A stretch of DNA of 64,000 nt from Odobenus rosmarus divergens (Eukaryota; Chordata; Mammalia; Carnivora; Odobenidae): the NCBI RefSeq assembly GCF_000321225.1, contig NW_004450585.1, positions 619,155 through 683,154 on the forward strand, given 5' to 3'. Every line of letters starts with the position of its first letter. The stretch's first letter is position 1. The notes below the pieces were generated by a model. The model was not told the origin of the DNA and searched no databases. It saw only the letters and a list, made by a program, of their open reading frames with translations. A program made the position numbers and the translations under genes. Shown piece after piece: positions 48,216-60,310 of the stretch.

Positions 48216-49815
48216 TGATTTAAAGTTTTATTTGGGTTGGTTTCTTTGCTTCCATGTGTAGGTGGCAGTCCCACCATTTAACCGGACCCCCTAATTTTCA
48301 GGAGCAAACGTCTCTCTCCTTCGTCACTAGCGTGAGCCAGGCTAGTGTGGCGAGGCCGGCGCGGAGAGGACACAGAGCAGGCCCCCAGCGGCTTGGAACG
48401 TGTTGTGAGCCAAGGGTGATTGTGAGCAAGGGAGCTCTTCCATTTGTACACAGGCCAGGTTGAAAGGGCTGCTTGTAAACGCCTCTGCTGGAAGAGTCAA
48501 CTGCGTCTCCACGGCTATCAAGCTGGTTCGGACCCATTCCGCGTGCACTTGCTGCATGTCATTTTTCATGCCTGAGTTTCCATTTGTGATCTTAGCACTC
48601 TTCTTATGAGCGCATTGTAATTCTTCTGATTTTGCATTTACTGCGCACAGTGGGTTTCCCTGTGCTTGGGAAGCCCCTCCAGGAGGAGCCTGGAGCAGCA
48701 TACGTGTGGGTGGGTGAGGCTGCTGAGAGTGGAGTTCCGTGTCCTTGCTCCCTTGGTTGGCTGGAGGTGGCTGGGTTGATGTGACTCTGTGCTGGGCAGT
48801 TCGTATGTCAGTTTATGTCAGTTCATAAACACATCATGTGAGTTCAGGAGCTTCTGTGTGGGAAATGATGATTTCTCCTGGGGACAACTAAGGTCTAGAA
48901 AGCCAAGCCCTCTGTGTGACCAGTCACAGACCTGGTCCTTTGGGACTGCTTATTTTGCCTGGGGAAGGTGAGTTTCCACCTAAAAGGCACCCTTATCTCC
49001 ATTCTAGAGCATATTACGTTCCTCACCTCCTCCAGGAAGTGGGGTTGGGGTCTGTTTTGTTGAAACCCATGTGGGGCTCCAGGAACTGGGGGCTGTACTA
49101 GGTAGGCCCTGCCCCCTTCAGGGTGACTCACTCTGACTGGCTTCTTTCCTCTTCTGCACTCCAGATGCTTCCTGGACCTGGGGTTCCCCCCCTGAACCCT
49201 GGCCTGCAGGGGGAGAGCCCATCAGCATATCCAGCTCTTGGCCAGCTTTATTTTTGGGGGGGGGTTGTGTTTGATGCTGACCAGACCTTCTGGTGCTTTG
49301 CCTTTCTAGGCCCAGAGGGGCCTGCCTGACGTAGATATGAGTGGAATGGGCCTCAAGTTTGCCTCGTTCCTGTGGAGACAGTCCTGGACTCACAGCCTCA
49401 CAGAGCAGGTCTGCCATGGGCTATTTCCTCCTTAGTAATGGCTCTGCCTGCTCACCGCTTTCTTTCTAGCTCATGCTGTCGGAGCCCCAGAAGCCAGGCA
49501 CTGAGGCCTCAAAGTTAAGCCAGAGATTGTGCAGTAAAGTGCTGCTCTTTTCTAAAAACTTCACAGTGTTGGTTCCTTAACCAGGGAGGGCTGATTGTCA
49601 CTTTTCTGGAGCACTTCTTCTGGTTGGGAGAACCAGGGAGCAGGGGGATAGCGATTCTCTGGTACTTAATGACTTAGCAAAATGCTTCTTCCCCAGTTAT
49701 GGTGAGATGGGAGGTAGAGCTATTGTTGGCAGCTAGGTTGGATATCTGGCAAGTATTCCAAACACCATCAAGTCTAGATCATTTCTTGAGATGAGAAATT
49801 GATTCGGCTATTTGA

Positions 49816-50012
49816 GGGTCACTTGGGTGGCTCAGATGGTTAAGCCATCAGCCTTCGGCTCAGGTCATGATCCCAGGGTCCTGGGATCGAGCCTCACATT
49901 GGGCTCCCTGCTCGGCAGGAAGCCTGCTTCTCCCTCTCCCACTCCCCCTGCTTGTGTTCCCTCTCTCGCTGTGTCTCTCTCTCTATCAAATAAATAAAAT
50001 CTTTTAAAAAAT
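49816..50012 (+). repeat. CAN-SINE with 18-bp target-site duplication
   Basis: A sense copy. The flanks at 49798-49815 (ATTGATTCGGCTATTTGA) and 50013-50030 (ATTGATTTGACTATTTGA) differ at two bases. Confidence 0.95.
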
Positions 50013-50339
50013 ATTGATTTGACTATTTGAAAAGCAGGAGTTTGCTGGAGTTCAGGGAGCTCCGAGCTCGTGGGAGCTCGGGGAACAGTCTAGTCTCTCA
50101 GAGGAGAAGCACTTTTGCTGCCTTTGAGGAGGGAGAGGCTCCTTGGCTGAACATCAGAGGTTTTCTTACTAGATGAGGCAGAAAGCATCACCTCCCCCCT
50201 CACCTGGAGATATAGCTTACTTTTAAGGCCCAGAGATGCCTGAGAGACTCAAAATGCATAATGACTTTTTGTTAAATGGTTCAAGATTTGGGGAAATTGT
50301 CTAGGGATGTATTTGAGTCATCAGGATAAATTAATTATT

Positions 50340-50462
50340 GGTGTTTCAGTTCAGTTGACTTCAAGGATTGAAGACCTTCTTTGGGGCAGGAGCTGGGGAA
50401 TACAAAAGTGAATAAGAGATGGTCCCCTCTCTCAGGTAGCTTACTATCCAGTGGGAGAGACG
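50340..50462 (-). repeat. L2-like antisense fragment
   Basis: GGAGCTGGGGAATACAAAAG, then GTCCCCTCTCTCAGGTAGCT and CCAGTGGGAGAGACGAAC, match the reversed L2 3' flank. Confidence 0.55.
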
Positions 50463-50665
50463 AACTTATAAACCAGGAATAGGTGAATTATGGCCCATAG
50501 CCGGTGGCCTGTTTTTTTTTTTTTTTTAATGGCCTATGAGCTAAGAATCATTTTTATATTATTAAAACGTAAGGAAAAAATGCAAGAGATCAAATATGGC
50601 CCAGAAAGCCTAAAATATTTACCATTTGAAGCTCCATAGAATTTTGCTGACCTCTGCTCTAAATG
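50463..50665 (+). repeat. hAT-type non-autonomous DNA transposon
   Basis: GTGAATTATGGCCCATAGCC, GGTGGCCTGTTTTTT, ATGGCCTATGAGCTAAGAA and the end TTTTGCTGACCTCTGCTC match the Charlie/MER-like family also seen at 38635, here as a variant with a different middle. Confidence 0.65.
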
Positions 50666-51277
50666 AGTACCCACGTTCCAGTTGGGCTCTGACAGGTGTC
50701 GTGACAGAGGTTTGTGCTTGGTGCCCTGGAGATACAGGAGGAGTAGGGGTGAAATGGCAGGGAGAGCTTGGGAGGTCCCGAGAAGAGGCAGCAGGTGTTT
50801 TGGCCCCAGGAAGTAAACCATTGTCCCAGGGAAGAAAATAGGGAAGGACCATCTGGGCAAATCATGAGAAAAGGAGTCACAAGTGAGGGGCATTTTGGAA
50901 TCCTGGTTGAAATGAAGATTTAAAGGTAGTTTGGGGCCATATTATAAAAGGTAACAATTATGCTGAGCTATAAAACATGTAGGTGGTGCAGACTTCTAGT
51001 ATTAGAGAGAAAGAGGTATATTTGTGATTTAGAAAAGTGGCTCTATTGGTGTCATGGCAGACGGCTTGGGCCTGAGGGGTTAGGTGGTAAAGAGAGACTG
51101 AAGATAGGCAGTACATGTCTTTGGATGTAGTTTAAAAAGTTGTGATTAAGGTCAAATTAAAATAAAAAAATTAAATTTAAACAATAAAAATTGGTTGAGA
51201 AAGATGATTTCTTCATGTTGGAAAGGAGGAGACAAAATTATTATTTATAGAAATTAAGAGATTATGTAGCTAAAATA

Positions 51278-51475
51278 GGGGCACCTGGGTGGCTCAGTCG
51301 GTTAAGCATCTGCCTTCGGCTCAGGTCATGATCCCAGGGTCCTGAGATCGAGTCCCGAGTCAGGCTCCTTGCTCAGCGGGGAGTCTGCTTCTCCCTCTCC
51401 TTCTGCCTGCTGCTCCGCCTGCTTTTGCTCTCTCTCTGTCAAATAAATAAATAAAACCTTTAAAAAAAAAGAAAC
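51278..51475 (+). repeat. CAN-SINE with 15-bp target-site duplication
   Basis: A sense copy. TATGTAGCTAAAATA occurs at 51263-51277 and 51476-51490. Confidence 0.95.
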
Positions 51476-51545
51476 TATGTAGCTAAAATAATGGAGAATT
51501 GAAATCACAGTTAGTGAGAGAGTTCAGTAATTTTACAAAGTTACA

Positions 51546-52487
51546 GACATCCAGATGGCCAATAGACACATGAAAAGATGCTTAACATCACTCATTATCA
51601 GGGAAAAGCAAATCAAAACTACAATGAGATATCGCCTCACACCTGTCAGAGTGGCTAAAATTAACAACACAGGAAACCACATGTTGGTGAGGATGTGGAG
51701 AAAGGGGAAATCTTTTGCACTGTTGGTGGGAATGCAAATTCGTGCAGCCATTGTGGAAATCTGTATGGAGGTTCCTCAAAAAATTAAAAATAGAACTACC
51801 CTTTTTTTAAGATTTTAATTATTTATTTGAGAGAGAGAGAGAGAGAGAATGAGTGGTGGGGAAGGGCAGAAGGAGAGGGAGAGAGAGAGAAGTAGACTGT
51901 CCCCTGCTGAGCAAGGAGCCCAATGTGGGGCTCATCTGAGCTGAAGGCGGGCGCTTAACCGACTGAGCCACTCAGGTGCCCCAAAATCGAACTTACCCTA
52001 TGATCCAGGAATTGTACTACTGGTTATTTACCCAAAAAACACAAAAACACTAACTAAAAGGGATACATGCACCCTTATGTTTATTGCAGCATTATTTACA
52101 ATAGCCAAACTATGGAAGCAGCCCAAGTGTCCACTGATGGATGAATGGATAAAGAAGATAAATATATATATAATGGAATACTATTCAGCCATAAAAAGAA
52201 TGAAATCTTGCCATTTGCAACACCATCGATTCAGCTAGAGAGTATTATAGTAAGTGAAATAAGTCAGAAAGAAATACTATAGGATCTTACTCATATGTGG
52301 AATTTAAGAAACAAAACAAACAAAGGAAACTAGGGAGAGAGACAAACCAAGAAACAGACTCTTAACTATAGGGAACAAACTCATGGTTATCAGAGGGAAG
52401 GTGGGTGGAGGGATGGAGGAAATAGGGGAGGGGCATTTTAGAGTACATTCATCATGATAAAATAAACTAAAATAAAATGATAAAAAG
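51546..52487 (+). mobile_element. L1 3' end, sense, 14-bp target-site duplication, nested SINE
   Basis: A 5'-truncated L1 in the FAXC sense direction. It covers the ORF2 C-terminal region (ATGGCCAATAGACACATG through CTATTCAGCCATAAAAAGAA and TAAGTGAAATAAGTCAGAAA) and the 3' UTR to an A-rich end. The flanks TTTACAAAGTTACA at 51532-51545 and 52488-52501 are identical. ORF2 is interrupted by a SINE and has stops. No functional protein is possible. Confidence 0.9.
51802..51982 (-). repeat. CAN-SINE nested in L1
   Basis: An antisense copy within the L1 at 51546. The flanks AAAATAGAACTACCC (51787-51801) and AAAATCGAACTTACCC (51983-51998) are a slightly decayed duplication. Confidence 0.93.
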
Positions 52488-52689
52488 TTTACAAAGTTAC
52501 AAACAGGTAAATCTTGATATCTCAAATAATTGATTAGGAAATATAGTTAAAAATTTCTATTTATAATAATAAAAAAATCAAAATATTAGAAATATGATGT
52601 ATGAGAAACAGGTTCTACAGAAATAAAATTAGATAGTCCTAATAAGAGATAGTAGGTTTATTTAGAAAATGGGGAGTATACCTTCATTC

Positions 52690-52905
52690 ATTCATTTTGA
52701 GAGTGATGCCTCTGGAGCCAGAGGTCAAGCCTAGCTCCATCACTTCCGAGCTCGGCAACCTTGGGCAAGTTTCTTAACTTCTCTAGGCCTCAGTTTCCTT
52801 CTGTGTAAAATGGGGACAATAATGGTGAAAAGAAAAGTAGCACATGTAAAGTGCTCAGAGTAGTGCCTGCAGGTAGTAAGCAATCAAGTAACAAGCAAGT
52901 GTAAA
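52690..52905 (+). repeat. MIR
   Basis: Sense MIR: CAACCTTGGGCAAGTTTC, TAGGCCTCAGTTTCCTTC and TGTAAAATGGGGACAATAAT. Confidence 0.9.
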
Positions 52906-53224
52906 ACCGAACTGCAATGAGGACAGGAAGCAGAGGTCCGCGGTGCTGCGAGGGCTGATAATGCGGGGAGGGTTGCCCAGTGGTCAGTGTTAGTCTCCAT
53001 TCAGTTCTGCATGTTCCCGTGTCCCCTTGGGGCAGTTGTGTGGTTGGAAGCAGAGATACGACCTGTAGCGGATGCCTGACTTTCATGTCGTGTGAGAAGT
53101 GCGAATGCTCTCTATTTCTATCCCCTCCCCAAAGGGTTAGAATCAGAAAAGCATGGAAGACATAAAAATCAAGAACAGAAAGGTTAGGGTTTTGGGAGGC
53201 AATGTGGCTGGAGACAGGAACTCC

Positions 53225-53460
53225 AGTGGCCACATGAGAGAGGTATTTCTGGAGTCAGATCCCCCGGGGTTCGCATCTTGGGCTCTGCCACTTAGCAGCT
53301 GTGTGACTTCCCATGAACCACCTGAACTTTTTCATGTACAAAATGGGGGTGAGAACAGTGCCTCCAGCATAGAGTGCAGGGACTCAGTGGGCAGTTCTGT
53401 AATGTACTTACTACAGCGTTTGGCACATAAACAATGCTGAAAAGTATTAGCTATTATCAT
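53225..53460 (+). repeat. MIR
   Basis: Sense MIR: CTGGAGTCAGATCC, TGCCACTTAGCAGCTGTG, TGTACAAAATGGGGGTGAG and CAGCGTTTGGCACATAAAC. Confidence 0.85.
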
Positions 53461-53529
53461 TATCACTGTCACAAGTTTTGTATGTAACACGACTCCATCA
53501 AGAACATTGTTTTCTGAGAAAAAAGTCTA

Positions 53530-53830
53530 AGGAGACGTTTTCTCTGATTTTTACATGTATTAGTTAATTGTAGAAACTTGGGGAAGTTCAGAAGCACGCA
53601 GAGAAGGAAACTAAGTCACTGTAACCTTATAACTTACTGCTTGCTAACCACAGTTGTCCTTTTGGTACACGTCTTTCCAATATTTTTATGTGTAATTTTG
53701 AATCATATAGATGTATTTGTGTAAATGCACACATACACATAATTTTCCAACCTGTCTTTTACTCACTTAATATATTGCAAATATTTTTTCCTATACCATA
53801 TAATGCTATGTGCCTGGTATCACATAAAAC
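53530..53830 (-). repeat. L1M-type fragment, tentative
   Basis: TTTGGTACACGTCTTTCC and ACTTAATATATTGCAAATAT belong to a widespread old-LINE phrase, also resembled at about 30.1 and 61.7 kb. Orientation uncertain. Confidence 0.4.
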
Positions 53831-54059
53831 TGACGTAAATCTCATCAGCCTTCTGCCTCTTTTATATTTCTATTCTACCATTAATCCTGAGTCTACAGGT
53901 ATGAACTTGAAGTGGAAGGGAAATAAGACAGAGTGAATATAAGAAAATAAGAATATAGCTGTGTCCCACGTTAGCACAGAGATCCCCAGCTGTGATCATT
54001 TGATAGGAGATTAAAATAAGAAAGAAGATGGAATATCTGGTACACAGAAGTAACACCAC
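53831..54059. other. Unclassified intronic DNA
   Basis: No repeat or exon recognised. Confidence 0.35.
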
Positions 54060-54125
54060 CCATTTGGCAGATGAAGAAACCGAGGCACAGAGGGGTTGAG
54101 CGGCTTGCCCACAGTTACACAAACA
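54060..54125 (-). repeat. MIR core
   Basis: Antisense MIR: TGGCAGATGAAGAAACCGAG, GGCACAGAGGGGTTGAG and GCTTGCCCACAGTTACAC. Confidence 0.85.
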
Positions 54126-54194
54126 GTAAAAAGAGACATTGGTGAACAAGTTGGGCACAGGCCTGAGCTGCTAGAGCTGCCACATGATGGAGAT

Positions 54195-54960
54195 ACCGTT
54201 GCAAACATTTATTAAATGGCAAGACTTGCGGGAAGTACCACCTGGAGAAGTACTAGGCGCAAAGAGGGCGCTTTTGCGGGAGAGACTAGTATGGTCAGGG
54301 GGTTATGTAAGACTTCCTTGAGGACATGATACTTCTGGACTCTGAAAGATAAGCTGGAGGTAGGCAGGCATGTGTGAGGAGGAGGGTTGGGGTGGGACAG
54401 GAGACCAGCTTGGAACATAGAAGGGGCATCACGTGTGAAGGCTCTGACATGAAAAGCAGCTGGAAGCCTTCAAGGAATGACAAGATGGCTAGTGTGTCAG
54501 TAACTGTGAGGACCGAAGTGTGGCGTGAGGTGGAGGTGGGTGGGGGGCTAGATCACACAGGTCTTCCATATCACTGAAATGATCTTGCCCTTTGTTCTAA
54601 CAATGGAAGCTGTCAGAGGTTGAAATCAGGGAAGCGGCATGATGCCCTGGAGGGGCCAATAGTGGACGTGGGGTCCAGTGAGGAGGCTGTTGCAGTCCCG
54701 CAAAGGGAAGATGGTGGTGTGGGTTACAGCCGCGGTGACGGACTTGGACAGACGATGGCGGGTTAGAGCTATATGCTAGAGACAGAATTGACTACAGTTG
54801 GTGACTGTGTGTGGGGGGAGAGAGGCGGTGATGGAGAGGGCAGGGGTAAGGAATAACCACGTTCTTGACATGAACACTTAGAGAGCAAAGTAGCCATTCA
54901 GCAACTGGAGAATGCTGGCGTAGAGGGGATGATCATGAATTTCAGGGGTGGGTACACTGA
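54195..54960 (-). repeat. L2 LINE, antisense
   Basis: Antisense L2 3' half: ACTTCCTTGAGGACATG, AAGGGGCATCACGTGTGAAG, GAGGAGGCTGTTGCAGTC and GAGACAGAATTGACTACAG, in the same order as the antisense copy at 43085. Confidence 0.7.
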
Positions 54961-55049
54961 GTCTCAGATTCCTGTGAGACAGACATGAGTGGAGACAAAG
55001 CATATGGTAAGGGCGCCCTTTTTTTTTCTTGACTCATTAAAAAAAATTT

Positions 55050-55224
55050 CTTTTTTTAAAGATTTGAGAGAGCGAGAGCATGCACGGGGGGAGGGGCAGA
55101 GGGAAAGGGAGAAGCAGACTCCCCGCCGAGCAGGGAGCCCGATGCGGGGCTCGATCCCAGGACCCTGGGATCATGACCTGAGCCGAAGGCAGATGCTTAA
55201 TTGACTGAGCCTCCCAGGTGCTCC
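55050..55224 (-). repeat. CAN-SINE
   Basis: An antisense copy with a shortened CT tract, ending GCCTCCCAGGTGCTCC. Confidence 0.92.
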
Positions 55225-55242
55225 ATTTAGAAAAATTTTTCT

Positions 55243-55291
55243 AAAAAGATTATTTATTTGAGAGAGAGAGAGCACGAGTGAGGGGAGGAAA
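55243..55291 (-). repeat. CAN-SINE fragment (A-tail and CT tract only)
   Basis: AAAAAGATTATTTATTTGAG and a (GA)n tract mark the 3' end of a second antisense SINE. The tRNA-like head is absent, so it is truncated at the SINE 5' side. Confidence 0.75.
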
Positions 55292-55299
55292 GGCGGCCT

Positions 55300-56000
55300 C
55301 TTGAATCGGTACAGAAAAGACAAATAATTCAGTAAATGGTGTTGGGACGGCTGGCTAACCTTTTGGAACAAAATAAGTACAGTCCTCCTGACTTTATGTC
55401 ATACATCTGAATATATTCCAAATGGAGTAAGCATTTAAATGTAAAAAAAAAAAACCATAATGGTGTCAGGATGAAATATGGGAAACTTTTATATAATCTT
55501 GAACTTGGGAAAGTTTTTCTAAATATGCTACCAAAGGGAGAAGTGACAAAAGAAAAGTTGGATTGCTAGATTTCTTGAGACAAATAAAACCACCTGGATG
55601 TCAATAATCACCATAAATAAAGTTAAAATTGAAATGGAAAGCTGGAAAAAACGTTTGCAACCTGTGACAAAAGAATTAATGTTACTATTTGAAGAGCTTC
55701 TACAAATCTGTAAGAAAAGTGAATACTTGGAAAAAACTGGACAAAAGACATAGAGAATTTGCAAAAATGACACACATGATGAATAAATATATGAAAAATG
55801 TTCAACCTCTTTAGTAATCAGAGCAATGCAAGTTAACAAATGAGGCACCACTCTGTCAATCAGATGGGCAAAGTTTTGTTTGTTTGTTTTGTTTTTTTTA
55901 ATGTGATGAATTGGTGGGGGTGTGAAGGAGGCACTGGCATACTCTACTGATAGGAAATAAAAACTAGGACATACTTTCTGGAGTTGAGTTCCACAGTTTT
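55300..56000 (+). repeat. L1M LINE ORF2-end fragment, sense
   Basis: Old L1 in sense. TGGACAAAAGACATAGAGA, ATATGAAAAATGTTCAACC, GCAATGCAAGTTAACAAATG and CAGATGGGCAAAGTTTTG follow the decayed end of L1M ORF2. Confidence 0.7.
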
Positions 56001-56039
56001 AAAAGTCATAACATCTTACATATTTACTTATTAAATAAT

Positions 56040-56275
56040 TCAAAAAATCAGGAATCAAAGCTTTGAACCTAAACAAGAAGAAATAGGGAGAAATGTCAAA
56101 TTCTGTACTTAGGTCCCCAGATTGAATTGCACAAATACAGGGTGGGGGAGAGACATGTGAGAAAGAGACTTCAGGATTTTAGTGGTTATCATTCTCTGGA
56201 TGTCACCAGTGTGATGGACTGTCAAAAAGCTAATAAAAACCTAGCCTGTTTAACACAGCGTAGTGTCTATAGATC
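56040..56275 (+). repeat. Copy A of a diverged local duplication
   Basis: GGAATCAAAGCTTTGAACCT and the next 50 bases recur at 57710-57776. CTAGCCTGTTTAACACAGCG (about 56243-56262) recurs at about 57776-57795 (CTAGCCTGTTTAATGCAGTG). Between these two parts copy A has about 130 bases that copy B lacks. Source family unknown. Confidence 0.7.
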
Positions 56276-57703
56276 TATCTATAAAAAGGATTGTAATACT
56301 GAAACATTAAAATCTGAGCAGTTATTAATAGTATGGGTCCCTGGTTTTTGTTTGCGATGGCAATGGGAAACTAAAGTTAGTTAGAAAGGCACTTGCAATT
56401 TTCACTGCTTTCAGCTCTTTAGGTGCCCACTTGCGGGTCATTTGTGAGTAATTGGCATTTTTCTGTAGAATGATGTCATTCCATCAGTTCCCTTTGGTCA
56501 CAGACATACCTAAAGAAATTACTATTACTTCAAAGTATGTTCTAAAGGGCTAAGCAGTGATCTGTGGTGTCAGGAGTTGGGAGTCCAGTGGACTAAAGTT
56601 CCTAGTTTGTAAAACAGCTTGGGACAACTAAAGGGTTTTTTTTTTTTTTTTTTTTAAGGGTACAAAGTTAAATGACAACAAAGAGAAGGTCAAAACACTC
56701 GACTCATAATTTGCTTCTATATAGGTAAGAATGGAAATCCAAACTAGGTGAGAAGGTCGCAAGAGAGCACTTCGGTATTTTCAAACAACTAAAAGACTAA
56801 CAAGCAAACTAATTATTTGAGTTATTTTGTATTAGTTACACACTAAGTGTAATGTTAAGCTCTTGGGAAACAAAGATAAGTAAGAATGGTCTCTACCTTG
56901 AAGAAGCTGATAAACCAGTAGCACTTAAGTCTCTAGGTCCAAACAATGTCCTAGGATGTGAAAAATTTTCCATGTGATCTTGGAAGTTTGAATGTAACCC
57001 TTTAGAAATAGGAAGAATAGGAACATATCAGAAAATAGAGATAGGAAATTGTCCCCATTTCCAAAAGTGGAGGGAGAGGTAGATTCTGATAATGAAATAA
57101 AAGACTAGAATGAATTATTAGATAGATGGTTAGGTTTCACAAAGAGCTATCTTGGTTCATTGTGAATAAATCATACCAAAATGACTACTGTGTCTTCTTG
57201 ACTTGTTGGATTTACTAATTGGATAGACCATATCTTGATTTATTCAAACCATTAGATACCATCTCTCAAGATATTCTTGTAGGCAAGATGGCTGGTTTTC
57301 AAAGGGGTCTTCCATGGGTGCATATGTTGCCACCAAGGTTCCTTAAGTGCTCTGGTGGGGAGGAGAGGAAGCCCTAGCAGGTTGGACTCTCTCCACCCCT
57401 CTTTTACCTAGAACGGCTCCCTTGTTATCTGTTTATATATTGGAAATCCGTTGCATTTTGGTTTGATAGAGGACTTTCCCTACCAAAGAAAAAAGTCTGA
57501 AAGCCCCCAGATTAACTAATGGATTTGTGGCTGATTGAGTGACAGTATCTTTACAGTGCCCATCAACGGCTTGGTATCACTTAAAGAGAGCTCTCCAGGG
57601 ACTCTGCTCTTGACTTTTCTCAGTGACCAGTTGACAACTTCAAAGGCATGCTTAGTGGTTTTTGAATGACTCTAGGTGGAAGGACAGCTTAAAAATGGGT
57701 GGG

Positions 57704-57803
57704 AAAATTAGGAATCAAAGCTTTGAACCTTAACAGGAAGAAACCTAATAGGGAGAAACGTCAAATTCCGTACCTAGCCTGTTTAATGCAGTGTAGTGTT
57801 TCA
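57704..57803 (+). repeat. Copy B of a diverged local duplication
   Basis: Matches copy A at 56040-56110 and about 56243-56270, joined with no spacer. It contains extra bases (CCTA) relative to copy A near 57746. Confidence 0.7.
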
Positions 57804-58055
57804 GCTTAAAAGTTGTTTCCTTAAGGAAACCTTTCTGGACCTTTTCTCCCAGTGTGTCAGGCAAACCTGTTCCTTGCCCCCAGGCATTTGGTGCTTTCTT
57901 CCTCAGAGCACTCCTTGCACCTTCTTTTAATGATTTGGTTTGTCTCCTCAGGTCAACTGTGCCAAGCCTGGTGTTTTCATTTCTATCTCTAGGGCGTGAC
58001 TGAGTGCCCGGCACACATTAGGCATCAAGCAAGTGTTTGTTGAACAAAGAAGTTC
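57800..58055 (+). repeat. L2 LINE 3' end
   Basis: Sense L2 3' UTR: CTTTCTGGACCTTTTCTCCC, GAGTGCCCGGCACACATTAG and CAAGTGTTTGTTGAACAAAG. It ends at the SINE target site. Confidence 0.75.
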
Positions 58056-58082
58056 AATGTTAAGTTCTGGGATCCATCTTTT

Positions 58083-58268
58083 TTTTTTTTTTTAAGATTT
58101 TATTTATTCATTTGAGAGAGAGAGACAGAGAGAGCACAAGCAGAGGGAGAGGGAGAAGCCGACTCCCTGCTGAGCTGGGAGACCAGACGTGGGGCTCGAT
58201 CCCAGGACCTGGAGATCATGACCTGAGCCGAAGGCAGACGCCCAACCATCTGAGCCACCCAGGCGCCC
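58083..58268 (-). repeat. CAN-SINE with 16-bp target-site duplication
   Basis: An antisense copy. CTGGGATCCATCTTTT occurs at 58067-58082 and 58269-58284. Confidence 0.95.
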
Positions 58269-58284
58269 CTGGGATCCATCTTTT

Positions 58285-58547
58285 AAGGGAACTTGACCAA
58301 ACTAGGATGTGTCCAGAGAACGGTGGTTAGGAAGGTGGTTAAGTCTCAAAATAATTTCATGCAAGGAATATGAGGATCCTGGGGGAGGATGGTCTGCGGA
58401 AGTGAAGATGTATGGGTCATGTACCGGGGTTTTTTCTGACTTAGGTGTTGTGGCAGAAGATGGACATATTTGGGGAAGGGGGAGGGGAACAGAGGAGAGG
58501 GTGGGGTGTATATGTGGGGGGAATGACAACAGATTACAACTCGGGGT
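58285..58547. other. Unclassified intronic DNA between SINEs
   Basis: G-rich, with an 87-codon plus frame (58309-58572). No domain or repeat recognised. Confidence 0.4.
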
Positions 58548-58560
58548 AAGGCAGCACTTT

Positions 58561-58753
58561 TTTTTTTTTTAAAGATTTTATTTATTTATTTGAGAGAGAG
58601 AAAGAGAGAGAGCACATGAGCGGGGGGAGGGTCAGAGGGAGAAGCAGACTCCCTGCTGAGCAGGGAGCCCGATGCGGGACTCGATCCCGGGACTGCAGGA
58701 TCATGACCTGAGCCGAAGGCAGTCGCTTAACCAACTGAGCCACCCAGGCGCCC
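58561..58753 (-). repeat. CAN-SINE with 13-bp target-site duplication
   Basis: An antisense copy. AAGGCAGCACTTT occurs at 58548-58560 and 58754-58766. Confidence 0.95.
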
Positions 58754-59054
58754 AAGGCAGCACTTTAAAACAGACCAGTCCTAGATGGGAAGGGCTTGTC
58801 TTGTGGAGCAGTTGTTCTTTGGGATTACTCCGAAGTAAGGTTGATGACCACCACCACCAGTCATCAACCACCATCACGGGGGTGAGCTCTTTTCACTAGA
58901 GATGGTCTTTGGTGGGTCCTTCCAGTTCTGATGGTTTCATGATTTTATAGTCACTCTCTAGAGAGGAGAGCAGAGATGTTTCCACGTTACGAAACAAGGC
59001 AGAGGCCAAAGTAGAGATCACTTGAGTTCTGGTTGGTCTCTTGGATTATGATTT

Positions 59055-59255
59055 TTTTTGTTTGTTTTAAGATTTTATTTATTTATTTGACAGAGAGAGA
59101 GATAGCGAGAGCAGGAACACAAGCAGGGGGAGTGGGAGAGGGAGAAGCAGGCTCCCCGCGGAGCAGGGAGCCCGATGCGGAACTCGATCCCAGGACCCTG
59201 GGATCCTGACCTGAGCCGAAGGCAGACGCTTAACGACTGAGCCACCCAGGCGCCC
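59055..59255 (-). repeat. CAN-SINE with target-site duplication
   Basis: An antisense copy. TTGGATTATGATTT (59041-59054) recurs as TTGCATTATGATTT (59256-59269). Confidence 0.94.
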
Positions 59256-59673
59256 TTGCATTATGATTTATGTTAGGCTGCCGCTCCTGCCTTCGGTGGG
59301 CCCCGTGCTTTAAATGATCTGTGTTTACGTCTCCAACCAACAATGGTGGGTTCCCAATAAACCTCTCTTCTAATCTTCCACTTTTTTAGAGTTATCTTGA
59401 CTCAAAGGTTTTTGGACAGGGGTTTTGTTTTGTCTTGTTTTTAAGCAAGTTTGGGAATAGGCTATTTTAATAGCTGCTCTTCCTACCCTGTTTAATTATA
59501 TTATGCAAACAGCACTGCATCACAGGAGGTGTGGAGGTCTAGGCTGGGAGCCGCCCGGGACACAGCAGCCACACATGGTGCCTCCCAGGGAAAGTGATGG
59601 GGGCGGCGGTGGGGTGGGGGGAAGGAAGCCTTCAGGTCTAGGCGCTGGAAAAAGACGAGAAGCATTAGGTTTT

Positions 59674-59905
59674 TTTTTTTTAATTTTATTTATGAGAGAG
59701 AGAGAAACAGCATGAGAGGGGAAAGGGTCAGAGGGAGAAGCAGTGAGAGAGAGAGAAAAAAAAACAGCATGAGAGGGGAAAGGGTCAGAGGGAGAAGCAG
59801 TCTCTCTGCTGAGCTGGGAGCCTGATGTGGGACTCGATCCCAGGACTCCAGGATCATTACCTGAGCCGAAGGTAGCGGCTTAACCAACTGAACCACCCAG
59901 GTGCC
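59674..59905 (-). repeat. CAN-SINE with internal duplication
   Basis: An antisense copy flanked by CGAGAAGCATTAGGTTTT (59656-59673 and 59906-59923). The segment with the (GA)n tract and CAGCATGAGAGGGGAAAGG is present twice in tandem (59694-59744 and 59745-59801), making the element about 50 bases longer than its relatives. Confidence 0.93.
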
Positions 59906-60144
59906 CGAGAAGCATTAGGTTTTATCTACCACATTTAGCATATGTTGAGTAACTGAACAGAGGGCAGAGGAATAAAGACATAGAAGTAATTTTGCCTGTC
60001 AATCTAGCTAGAAAGATAAACACACAGATAAAAGAAGAAAATAATAGACACTAACAGGAATGTTTTGGAACCTCAAAGCAGTGTTTCCTAATGGGGGTTT
60101 TAAGCCCTCCAAATTACCGGCACTACCTCGCATAATGGTGGTTC

Positions 60145-60310
60145 TCGGCCCTGATTGCTCATTAGATCACCTCAGGGGCTTATAAAACACAGCTGCACAG
60201 GCCCTGTTGCCAGGCCAAATAATTCAGATCTCTGGGAGTGGGGTCTGGGGAAAGGTATTTTTTAAACTGAGCAGATGATTCAAATGTGTCTGTAATCTAA
60301 TATATAGGGC
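60145..60310 (+). repeat. MER5A-like hAT element
   Basis: Sense: GGTTCTCGGCCCTGATTGC, AATTCAGATCTCTGGGAGTG and CTGAGCAGATGATTCAAATG. Confidence 0.75.
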
